Shown: positions 24,914 through 35,823 of the stretch, one piece after another
Numbering within the stretch: position 1 is the first letter of the stretch
Layout of the letters: each line of letters starts with the position of its first letter
DNA from: Lathyrus oleraceus
Taxonomy: Eukaryota > Streptophyta > Magnoliopsida > Fabales > Fabaceae
Assembly: GCF_024323335.1 (NCBI RefSeq)
Contig: NC_066581.1
Coordinates: 462,024,289 to 462,088,288 of the forward strand
DNA length: 64,000 nt
Reading direction: 5' to 3'
Position numbers and translations under genes: made by a program
Notes under the pieces: generated by a model
The model's database searches: none
The model's input: only the letters and a program-made list of their open reading frames with translations
What the model was told of the DNA's origin: nothing

Positions 24914-27213
24914 GCTGCCCCTATTCAATCAACTGTGAACCTGAACGGGTGAAAGCAACGGCTATCAGACTTTCAAGGTAAATAGGGATTGAATACCAAA
25001 AGAACCGGAGAATTTGCACTCTGCAGGTGACTAATCAAGGAAAGCGGGGCCATTTACCGATGGCGGCTTCAAAACAAATTTGATATTTACCGATATCAAG
25101 GAAAGCAAGGCCATTTACCGATGGTGGCTTCAAAACAAATTTGATATTTACCAATATCAAGGAAAGCAAGGCCATTTACCGATGGCGGCTTCAAAATAAA
25201 ATTGACATTTACCGATATTAAAGAAAGCGAGGCCATTTATCGATGGCGGCTTTAAAACAAAATTGATATTTATCGATATCAAAGAAAGCGAGGCCATTTA
25301 CCGATGGCGGCTTCAAAACAAAATTGATATTTACCGATATCAAAGAAAGCGAGGCCATTTACCGATGGCGGCTTCAAAACAAAATTGATATTTACCGATA
25401 TCAAAGAAAGCAGGGCCAACTACCGATGGCGGCTTCACTGGGGAGGAAAATGATGTTTACAAGTGAAACAAGACCAGCCATTTACCGATGACTGGGAAGG
25501 AACTCGATGTTGACCGACATTGAACAATGATGTTTACCGACACCAAAGAAAGAAATACGCTTATGAAACGAAACCATTTACCGATGGCGAAAATGAAACA
25601 CTCGATATTTACGGATAGCGAATCTGCTGGGGAATCTTAAACGACAAAACCATTTTCCGATGGTTAACAAGCGGCTGATGTTTACCGACATCGAATCAAT
25701 GATGTTTACCGACACCAAAGAAAGGAAAGGACGCACATGGGTGTTGACATAACAATTTTTGTAGACACCATGAGAGGCATGCCATTTACTGATGGCCAAC
25801 GATTGGAATTCGACGTTTACCGACATCGCAAGATGATGTTCGCAGACATCAAAGAAAAGCACATACATTTACGGGGATCAACACGACACTTACCGGTATC
25901 GCAAGGATGATATTTACATATGTCAAAATAAGGAAGACACTTGTCGGGGACTAAATCGGGAGGGAATCAAGCTTTCCTTTCACGGACTGGCGAGAAAATA
26001 AATCTCACTGGGATTATCGATTCTGAATGTTGCCAAGAGCAACTGCTGCAGATGTGCTATACAGATGTTGAAAAATGATCCGTCTCTGTGGGGGATAAGA
26101 TCCAATTTGGTTTAATACATGTATGCATATGTTTGAGTTTTCCATGGCGTAATGCTCCATACTGAATGGAAATGCTATGCGATTTGAGAATGCGAATGCA
26201 AATGATGATTACTACATGCAAGATGCAAAGGGAGGAAAACTCCTACTGGGAAAGCAAATGATCACTTTACTAAGCACACCATTTTTTATTCGATCTTCCA
26301 ACTCTGTGGGGACATACAACAATTCTGCTGAGGATACTTACTGATTTGACATTCTCGGAACGGTAGAGAAACCAACTCAACTGGGGAGTCACTTGTTGGG
26401 AAAACACAAACCTCTCGACCATGCTGGGGAAACGAAATCTGAACTCGACTTAGACGACCCAACTTCTTACACGACTGGACAGTGTTGAAACAACGAGGTC
26501 TTCCTTCGAACAAACTTTGGCTCATCTGCTTTAGCCATCAATCAAAGATAGTAACCTGCAAAACGGCAGGACATACATGCCCTAGGGGATCGTATGGACA
26601 AAATATACTCAAGTGTACTCATATTCAAAAAGATAGTAGCCTTCATGTTTTTAGATGCAATGTTTATCAAGAATTCAGACGTTTTTTTTGCAAACAAAAC
26701 AGTAGAATAAAAAGAACAAGAGAGCAATTTGACTGACTAATGACTTTTATTGATTGAAAATGGCCTGTAAAGGCAAATACATCAGGAAGCAATTTCTAGG
26801 AAGAGGTAATTGCACCAAAAGAGAAAATAAACTATCCTATTGGCAATGTGAACACGGCATTCCACTATTTTCCAATTCTGTTATGACTCATAGATCTTCA
26901 CTTTCCCCCAAATTCTTTGCTTTCTGAGAAGAGTGATTGGACCGATCATATCCTTCAATATGGTAGACACTGAAACGCGATGAAGTACAGATAACTCAGA
27001 CTGTAGTCTTCGCTTTAATCCCTCTTTTGCCTGGACCGCCTTTTCAGGTTTTCAATCCACCGGAATACCCATTTTTGCCTAAGCCGCCTTTGCAGGTTTT
27101 CGACTTACCGGGTGTACATATTATTTTTATTCTTTATCCCTATTTTTTGCCCGAACCTTTTTCTTTTTTTTTCTTGGTTCGCCGGGATGCCCTTTTTTGT
27201 CTAGCGGGTCAGT
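24914..27213 (-). repeat. Ogre-2 3' noncoding region with TTACCG hairpin array
   Basis: The 2.3 kb between 3' LTR and pol has no ORF. From 25050 a 61-bp unit repeats about seven times (copies at 25050, 25111, 25172, 25233 and so on). Each carries CCAT-TTACCG-ATGG and GATAT-TTACCG-ATATC hairpins; more diverged copies run to about 25920. CTGGGGAA-type motifs follow at 25980-26470. Hairpins like those downstream of the Ogre-1 pol lie at 27031-27181 (TAAG/CTTA, CGAACC/GGTTCG). Confidence 0.8.
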
Positions 27214-27829
27214 TTATGCGAAGTATTTTTTGACTACATCTGAATTCACAGGAGACGGAAAATCTTCACCATCCATGGTTGTAAGCATCAAGGCTCCACC
27301 AGAAAAGACCTTTTTAACAACATACGGACCTTCATAATTCAGAGTGCACTTGCCCCTGTTATCTGTACCGGGAGGAAGGATCCTCTTCAAAACTAAGTCA
27401 CCTATCTGATAGCTTCGAGGACGCACTTTCTGATCAAAGGCCTTCTTCATCCTTCTCTGATATAGCTGTCCATGGCACACAGCTTCTAATCGCTTTCCTC
27501 AATTAAATTTAACTCATCAAACCTGGCTTGAACCCACTAAGCCTCGTCAAGTTTTACATCCATCATCACCCTCAAAGAAGGAATTTCAACTTCTACTGGC
27601 AAGACTGCCTCCATGCCATACACAAGTGAAAACGGAGTTGCCTCGGTTGACGTACTGAGGTACGATACCCATGCAAAGCGAAAGACAACATCTCACGCCA
27701 ATCCTTGTACGTCACAACCATCTTTTGCACAATCTTCTTAATGTTCTTGTTTGCCGCCTCTACAACACCATTCATCTTTGGTCTGTAAGGAGAAGAATTA
27801 TGGTGTTCGATCTTAAAGTCTTTGCAAAG
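27214..27829 (-). pseudogene. Ogre-2 integrase C-terminal part, left of Copia-2
   Basis: Minus-strand homology runs from FKIEHHNSS-like text beside the Copia-2 insertion, through NGVVEAANKNIKKIVQKMV (holding the catalytic Glu of the DDE triad), to the C-terminal GDLVLKRILPPGTD and the end at VVKKYFA, as in Ogre-1. A 4-bp loss near 27650 shifts the frame after RTSVR, and a TAG replaces a Glu codon near 27540. The upstream half of the gene starts at 60431 on the other side of Copia-2. Confidence 0.88.
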
Positions 27830-27834
27830 CTCTT
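27830..27834 (+). repeat. Target site duplication of Copia-2, left copy (CTCTT)
   Basis: CTCTT directly precedes TGTAAGTG at 27835 and recurs directly after the right LTR at 60426-60430. A 5-bp duplication is normal for copia integration. Confidence 0.95.
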
Positions 27835-29306
27835 TGTAAGTGTTTAATTGGCTGCATTATATGGTAAAACACTAGATGGATTCTAATGTCTTGACTGATG
27901 TCATGACATGGTGTGTATGTGTGACTGCACTGTAGGTTAGAATATCTAACTGTACTCTGATGTCTTGATTGATGTCATGACACACTTGAGTAGTTACTGC
28001 AGGATTAGCTAATACAGGATTTATTGAATGTCAAACTGGATGTTGTGACATTCATCCCTGTCAGCAGATACTAAGGAATAGAACAACTGGTGTTCTGTTA
28101 GAACTTAGTATTTATTTCCAGTCTGGTTATCAAGGAAATACCAGACCTGGCATAAGGCCTACTGACTGAATGTCAAACTGGATGTTATGACATTCATCAT
28201 TGACAGCTTATACTGAACAATAGACAGAGTGGTGTTCTGCTATACTTTAGCATGTTTCTTAGTCTGTTCTTCAAGAGGATAACAGAACTGACTTAAGGCC
28301 AAATGTGTAAATGTCAAATTGGATACTTTGACAATTATTAATGTAAGTTGTTACTATAGTATGGTCATTTTGGTCATATACAGGTCAGCAAAATTGTACA
28401 GTCTGTTTTCTGGAAAAACAGACTTAGCATATGATCCTTGATGTCAAGCTGAATGTCGTGACATTCATTCCTGACAGCATATGCTATATTATAGGCTGTT
28501 CAGTTTTCTGTTTCAGCTTTTTCTCAGGCTATTCTTCAGGGATTCAACAGCTGAGAGAAAATCCAGGAAATCAACAACCAAGCTACATTTAATGAACCTA
28601 ACAAATAGCCTATTTGTTAGTAACCTAGATGTGGAATTTAGGGGAACTCGCGTGACCTTAAATTCAGGAGAATACAAGTGCAAAGGCCCAAGTACTGCAA
28701 TATAAAAGGAAGTCGTTCCTTCATTCAGAACTGGGGATTTTGAGGCGTGAAGATTTAGTGTGTCCATCATACTTCACTACTGTATTTTTGTGAGTCTTGT
28801 ATTAGACATATCTTGTAAGCCAAGCCATTATCACGTAGATGATTGCTTTGGCATAGGGTGTTCATTGAGTTGTAAGTGTTGTGTCGCTCAAAGCTTTTAA
28901 GCGTGAGTGCTGTGTATCTTGATTAAAGTTGTTAAGCACAATCAAGAGTTGTTTGAAGTGTGACTTCAAAATTGTCTTTAATATTGATTAAAGGTAGTAA
29001 TCACTGAGGTGATTGAGGGGGAGTGAGTAGGAACTCTGATCTTAGAGTAAGATTTAAATTGCATTGGGTAGGAATTAAGTGAAGAGTTGTAAACGGGTGA
29101 GTTTAGCTTTGAATTAATAATACTGATAGTGGATTTCCTCCCTGGCTTGGTAGCCCCCAGATGTAGGTCATGTTGGACTGAACTGGGTAAACAATTACTT
29201 GTGTTATTTACTGCACTTACTTTTAAGTTCTGCATAACTCTTGTCTGTGCAGAATTGGATGTCATAACACCCGTGTGACATCTAAAGTCTGATTACTAGA
29301 ATTTCA
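27835..29306 (+). repeat. Copia-2 5' LTR
   Basis: It runs from TGTAAGTG to GAATTTCA. A TATA box (TATAAAAGG) lies at 28701-28709. The U3 part holds repeated hairpins: TGAATGTC/GACATTCA at 28025-28054, 28167-28196 and 28450-28467, TGTCAAA/TTTGACA at 28312-28333, and GATGTC/GACATC near the end at 29258-29282. Confidence 0.95.
28701..28709 (+). promoter_or_regulatory. TATA box in Copia-2 5' LTR
   Basis: TATAAAAGG, kept in the right LTR at 59819-59827. Transcription start would be near 28735. Confidence 0.6.
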
Positions 29307-29308
29307 AT

Positions 29309-29320
29309 TGGTATCAGAGC
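29309..29320 (+). promoter_or_regulatory. Copia-2 primer binding site
   Basis: TGGTATCAGAGC, two bases after the LTR end, is the exact standard complement of the 3' end of plant initiator-Met tRNA. Confidence 0.92.
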
Positions 29321-29376
29321 TGGCACCCTGCCTGTAAATTTCTGGGTGAGATCTAGGGAAGTTACATTCTAGTACC

Positions 29377-30277
29377 ATGGACAAGGATATAGGACACTCA
29401 AATAGACCACCCATGTTGGATGGCTCTAACTATGATGACTGGAAGCCTCGTATGATAGCCTTCTTAAGGTCTCTAGATAGCAAAGTCTGGAAAGCTGTCA
29501 ACAAAGGATGGGAACATCCAACAAAGACAGGTGAAGATGGAGTCAGTGTGCAGATTCCTGAAGAAGAGTGGGACAAGGAGCAAGAGGCATTAGCTCTTGG
29601 AAATTCCAAGGCCTTGAATGCATTGTTCAATGGAATCAGTAAGAACATCTTCAGGCTGGTGCACCACTGTGAACTAGCTAAGGAAGTTTGGGATACCCTC
29701 AAGGTAACTCATGAAGGTACTTCCAAGGTGAAGATGTCCAAACTTCAGATGCTGACCACCAAGTTTGAAAATCTGAAGATGAAAGAGGATGAGACTATTC
29801 ATGACTTTCACATTAATATTCTTGAAATTGCAAACACCTCTGGTGGACTAGGTGAGAAAATGGCTGAAGAGAAACTTGTAAGAAAGATTCTCAGGTCCTT
29901 GCCTAAGAGATTTGCTATGAAGGTCACAGCCATAGAGGAGGCGCATGACATCTGCAATATGAAGGTGGATGAGCTAATTGGTTCTCTCCAAACCTTTGAA
30001 ATGGGCTTGTGTGAGAATGCTGAAAAGAAGAACAAAAGTGTAGCTTTTGTATCTAATGCTGAAGAGGAGTCAGAAGCAGGATACACTGGAGGTGATGAAA
30101 GCATATCAGAAGCCTTAGCCATGCTTGGGAGACAGTTCAACAAGTTCGTGAAGAAGATTGATCAGAGAGGTAGACCTAATGTCAAGAACATCCCGTATGA
30201 CATTAAGAAAAGATCAACTTCTGAAGAGAAGTTCAACCACGGCAAGGGAATCCAGTGTCATGGTTGTGAAGGGTATG
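29377..30277 (+). pseudogene. gag: Copia-2 gag, 5' part up to the Ogre-1 insertion
   Basis: Starts at ATG (MDKDIGHSNRPPMLDGSNYDDW), 57 bp after the primer site. The 300 codons cover the copia Gag domain (EVWDTLKVTHEGT, KMSKLQMLTTKFENLKM). They end inside the zinc knuckle, with the first two Cys (CHGC) on this side. The ORF reads on into Ogre-1 LTR sequence to 30378, which is not original. The His and last Cys lie beyond Ogre-1 at 54411 onward. Removing Ogre-1 and one GTATG would keep the same reading frame. Confidence 0.93.
30273..30277 (+). repeat. Target site duplication of Ogre-1, left copy (GTATG)
   Basis: GTATG precedes the LTR start at 30278 and recurs at 54403-54407, right after the other LTR. 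This proves insertion into Copia-2. Confidence 0.95.
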
Positions 30278-33200
30278 TGTCGCATTACGCGAAAAAACCG
30301 GCGGAAAAAGAAAGAAACAACAAAGCCGCCACCGTGCGTTATTTATCCCAAAAGAGGGAAAGGAAACGCTCAGAGTAAACCTAGGAAAGAACATGGTCTC
30401 GCGACCAAAGAGAATGGGTTCGGGAGTCGGTTATGCGAAGGGAAGGTATTAGCACCCTTACGCATCCGTAGTACTCTACGGGATCCACGCACAAAAGGAA
30501 GGATAAATGGTTGCTAAACACTGCTCAAACTCACACACACTGGCTGAAAGAGACAAAAGAAACTGACTGAAACTGACTCGGCAAGATATCGCATCCTGGG
30601 CCTACTTAGTCTATCAGGCATAGACATCAGAGTCGAAGTAGTTCGGACTGGGGAAACGACACATGCTCGCTAGGATGTCGCATCCTATGCATACGTATCT
30701 TCTCGGACGAGAGAAGAATCAGAGCATTCGTAGCTCGGCTGACACGCACACAGACAAACACAGGCAAAGGCAAACGTGGAGCCTGAATGCCAATCACTGG
30801 GCTTACATCAGCATCCGAACCTAAACACACACACACTGGAACCCAAATGCCACTCGATGGACTTACATCGGCTTCCAAGCACACAACAACACAACAAGTT
30901 GATAGGGAGTCGGGGACTCGAGCCTATAACTGTCAAACAACACACACAAAAGAAAAGAAAAGGCGCCCGGAGAGATCAGCTCAATCTCCTACCTACATAC
31001 TTCATCTGGTATGAAGATCAGGGCGATGTAGTTCCCCTACGCAGGGAAAAGGACTAGCCTAACCAGATAACAGAGGGAGATACAACACTAGGGAGACTAT
31101 GACTCGAGCCTAGATGTTGTCATGCAAAGTCAACCCTAAGTTAAGGCTTCTAGCTAAATGGCACAAGGGCCAACCTATCCTAGACATGACTTGCACAGGA
31201 AGCAAGCCACACCTAACCTAACTTGCACAGGAAGCAAGGGTCTCGATTGCAACTAGGGCAAGAGAAAGGGGAGGTCTCAATCGCAACGCGGGCGAGAGAA
31301 AAGAATTAGTGTTAGTGGTTAGTCAAACTCGACAAGACATCGCATCTCGTGCCTACGTATCTCATCTGGACATGAGAATCAGAGTTGCCGTAGTTCGGCT
31401 AAACTATTACTGTTGGTTTGTGTTTTTTAAGGGGACAACGTCACTACACAATCTACCTGATGCTCGACCTTTGGAGACTTACTCATCTGTAGTAGAAGGA
31501 GTTAACGTATCCTTAAGAGGGGATGATGTTTGTTTGTGTTTTAAAAAGGCTCAAGCAAGAAAGGAAGTCCTATACGAAGGAACCGTGCTACCTTAATTGA
31601 CATGCAAACGAGACTACGCGGAGTCTAACAACCTAGGGGATACAAACACACCACACAAGCATACACAAGCACATCCAGCATAAAATAAACACACCAACAA
31701 GGGGGCTCAAGCATGGGTTAGGTTTTAGTCGAGGGGTCATATCAACCTCAACAAACAAACCTCTGGAATGGGGTGAGTGGTGCTCTTAACCTTGCCATTG
31801 AGGGGCTAAGGTGAAGCAGATGAAAGGTGAGTGAAGATGAGACCTCACAGCTTCTATCCCTGGCCTGGGAGAGCTTAAGACAGGAATGTGTGGGTTCAGA
31901 AGGTGGGAACCCTTCTACACATTCGAAACTGACTCAACTGTGCAATTGCACAAGATCTTGGGTTTTTATCTGTAATGCATCAACACAGTGGTGTGAGCAA
32001 AACAGAAGACACACTGAATAGCAGGGGATAGGTTGCTTATCCCTTGGTTCTGCCAATTGCCTCTTCACTTAGGAGGTCTTTGACTCTGTACAAGGACAAT
32101 TTAAACATACACGAACATTGCCTCTTAAGGAGGACTTCAGACAGTTGCCTGGCCAAGTAACAGGCCAGGTCTTCCAGACTACATGAAGAAAAGGAATTAT
32201 ACCTCAAGCAAGTTGCTAAATAGCAAAGCAAAGCAAGTTCAAAGAACTTAAGCAACTAATGGTACCTGAAATAGTCAAACTAATCAGTACACATTTCAAC
32301 AGCTAAAGCAAAAGGAATTGAGAAACAACAGACAAATCAGGTAATCAGATGTGCAAAGCACAGGACTCAAATCATATGAGTCAAGCCACCTACAAAACCA
32401 AGAGGTTAGACAATGATATTTAAGCAAGTTCAATCAAAAGAAGTTGATCTCATTGGTCATTCGGTGTTCAACCTGAAAACATAAGCTCAATCAGTGAGTA
32501 ACAGGACCACTAGGACAAGCCTAGGGTCAAAAGAGAATGAAAAAGTCAAAACAGCAAATGAAAGTCAAACAAAATCAAGTTCAAACATTTAAGAAACAAA
32601 CTCAATTGGTCTTAAGTTTATATCATGCATCATCATCATTTCACAAACAAAAGAAGGCAAAGCATGGCAAATTGGTGCACATAGAAGTCAACAGAATGAC
32701 TTGCATCAAAAGTCAACTCAAACATTTCCAAAAATCCCCAAATAAATCATGATCAGTCCTAACACCTAGCATGGTAAGCATGTCAAATTTCATCTTATTT
32801 GGACAAGTGGAAGGCAGTCAATGAAAATCATAAAGTCAAAGCAAATTTGAACATGCTCAATGAAGTCAACAGCAAGACTTAGCTCAAAACCAAACATAAT
32901 CAATTCCAAAAATCATCAAATAATTCATGCTCAAACAAAATCCATAACATGACATGCATATGAAATTTCAGCTCAATTAGATCATGGGAAGATGGTCAAT
33001 TAAAATCAGAAAGTCAAAACCAATTCAAACAAGCACAAAGAAGTCAAACAAACATGTATCAACTTCAAAAAATCATAACTAAATGAAAACAGATGAGAAA
33101 TGAATGGGATTAACACCAATGCAAAGCTTAAGATGTCTAGTATGCACATGTGAAATTTCATGATCATCCAATAAGGTATGAGAATTTCCCAAATGGAATG

Positions 33201-35823
33201 GCAAGATGTGTCACACAAAGTCAACATTTGACTAGGCAGGGAAGAAAAATCTCAAACAATTAGGAAATGGCATAATTAAATCCAAGAAAATTTACAAGTC
33301 TACTAGACATATAAGAGAAGGTTCATGCAAAATTTCACATTAATTGGAGGTCAGGAAGCATGTCAACAAAAATCATGAAATTGCATAACATTGGTGTGAC
33401 ACAAATTGTCACACCCTACTTCAAAAAATCACAACTCTCAAACCACATAAGATAAAATCATGATCTTTACATCAAAATAAACATGGATGAGTGTAGGTTA
33501 TGCACAAAAAATTTCAGATCAAATGGATGTATCATCACAATTTCACAATGGTTTTGGCAAAAGGTATGAAATATGCATACATGTCAAGAACCCTAATGCC
33601 ATTAAAAATCCAGCCATCCAAAAAATCATTAAAAATCATGATAAAAAAGTAGACATTCTCATGAACATGATGCAAAAAATTTCATGATTTTTGGATTTGA
33701 AATGCACGAGTTATGAATTTTGTAAGTTGAGTAATCAATTGAAACAAAATGAGCAAAAGAACATGGTTTACTAAGTCAACAAGGTTGACCGAGTGGCATT
33801 CTGGTAATAACACCCTCATTAATCAAAACGGTGCGTACAGGGCATGGGAAATGAAATGTTCTCATTGGTTGTCACCAATGGAACAGTAATTCAAGCAGAA
33901 AAGTCAAACAACAACAGCCAATCCATTCACGAGTTCATGTTCTGGGCAGGTGATTAGGGTTTTGGAACAGCAACAGCGTATGTTCATCTTGTTCATCATA
34001 TCATCATAAAATGAATTCAACCAGGGCTTCATGAACAACATGGCAATGGAACAAAGACATTCATGTAACATTAAACAGCCACAAACAAACATGTTTCATG
34101 TGAATTTTCTGGGCAAATCCTAGGGTTTCACTACTGTAAGCTTCATCTTCAACACTTAACATGCAGAATCAAATCACCCAGAAATCATGGATATGCATAC
34201 CAATCGAACCAATGAAGCAAGCACAGTCATAATCTAGCCATGGTTTTCATTAAATCATCATCATCAAAGCAAATCGACTAAAAACAAGTTTGAGCATACA
34301 AATGAAAATCCAGATTTCTCATGCATGACACAACCATTTCAAGCAATCCATAGTTCATTAGAATCAGCAAAGAGTAAACTATCATAAGCATAGCATGGAT
34401 TAGAGAAAGAAGGTGGTCGAAACCTTACTTGATTTTGAAGAAAGGAGTGGAGCAGTGGTTATCTTGGTGATGCAGCTCGAAACAGATGAAGCTCTTGGTT
34501 TGAAATGATGGCTGGAGGGTGGCTTGAAGCTCAGCAACTCTTGGAAACACCAAAAACGAAAATCACCATTGTTGGATTCATGGAGAAACAGAACTTGAAA
34601 TGCTATTCCAGTTGGTATTTTATGCTTAGAAACAACTCTCAATGGTGGTTAGATGATGGAACAATGAAGGATTGTTCGAGTTGTTTGGAGGTTTTGAGCA
34701 GAAATTGCAAAACGTCAAAATCGAAATTGAGAGAGAATGAGAGTTTTCTGTGTTTAGATGGCTGCTAGGGTTTACCATTTGACAGAAAATGAGTCTTATA
34801 TGGTCTGTTTAACATTGGATAAGGATGTGCTAATCAAGTTTTGCTTAATTGAAACAAATTGCTAATTTGCCAATTTTGAACAAAAATGCATATGGGAGTA
34901 TGTTCTGCCCGAGTTTGGGCTTTGCACAAGTCAGAAATGAGGTCCTAAAACAATTCCAAATGGCCAATGTGATAGAAAATGCTTAATTCAAAAAGTCAAA
35001 AATGCACCTCACTTGAAATTCAAACATGCTAGGTTCAAAAATGCCATTTTGATTGGCAATGTTTTAGCACATGAAATTTATATTTTTGGAAAGAGGAGGT
35101 AAAATGTGGCTTGTAGGAAAAAACCTCACCAAAATTGGCCAAATGGTTTGAGAGATATGGCCTTTTGAAGTTCAAGATTTTGTGAAAATGATTTGATCAT
35201 ATCTTGACAACCATGCATGGGAATTGAGAGTTCTTGGACTTTTTGGAAATGGGAGAACAAGATCTTCAACTTTCATGTTGGGCAAAAATTCATTTGAAGC
35301 TTGTATCATGATGCAAGTTGAGGATCAAGAAGTTTCCATTTTTGGCAGTTAAAATTACAGGTCCAGTTTCTATTTTTGGAAATTTTCTGTTTGGCTTCAA
35401 ATTCTTCAATGATGTTGATTTCCATGATATATGAGGCCTATTGGGACATGAATAAGCCCTCTCAAACCAAATCCATCCATCAAAACCACAAAATCAACCA
35501 CAGTTGACCAACTTTGACTTTCTAGGGTTTCTGACTGACTGTGCATGAACTGATGGCTTCTGAACATCCAACCCTTGACTTAAACACTTCAAATGGACCC
35601 CCAAGTCATGTGAACTTGTTGGACAAACCCTAGGGCCTTGGCTCCTTGAGAAACACCCTTGCTTGCTTGGTTGACTGACCTCCTGATCAGTTTGACCTGA
35701 TTTCTTGCTTGGCTTGCACTTGAGGCAACTGGGACAATGCAATGCTATGCAGTGGACCATGATATGCTATGACCTAATATGAGAATGTATTTACAATGAT
35801 AGGTGCAAATTTGAGGTGCTACA
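30278..35823 (-). repeat. Ogre-1 3' LTR (left copy)
   Basis: On the plus strand it runs from TGTCGCATTACG to GGTGCTACA, then the polypurine tract. It contains the conserved block GGGAAGGTATTAGCACCC with the CCGTAGTACTCTACGG hairpin at 30466-30481, four two-stem hairpin modules at 30602-31393, and a long AT-rich part (about 32280-35300) where short ORFs are shadows. A sense TATA box (CCATATAAG) lies at 34795-34803. Confidence 0.95.
30602..31393. repeat. Four two-stem hairpin modules in the Ogre-1 LTR
   Basis: Outer and inner stems are CTACTT 30602/AAGTAG 30636 with GTCTAT 30609/ATAGAC 30620; TACG 30692/CGTA 30729 with CTTCTC 30699/GAGAAG 30711; CTACAT 30993/ATGTAG 31026 with CTTCAT 31000/ATGAAG 31011; CTACG 31353/CGTAG 31389 with CTCAT 31361/ATGAG 31372. 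ATCAG or similar follows the inner stem, and G(T/C)TC follows the outer stem. Copies in the right LTR lie 18579 bp further on. Confidence 0.85.

Noticed and set aside
25050..25420. CRISPR-like array of regular 61-bp repeats
   Set aside because: Units are nearly identical throughout with no unique spacers, and lie in a plant retrotransposon; a tandem repeat.
30158..30517. 119-codon ORF crossing the Copia-2/Ogre-1 border
   Set aside because: A chimera of Copia-2 gag in another frame and Ogre-1 LTR made by the insertion.
34505..34768. 87-codon ORF present in both Ogre-1 LTRs
   Set aside because: Copies in the two LTRs are similar simply because the LTRs are; no codon bias, domain or homologue in the other LTRs.
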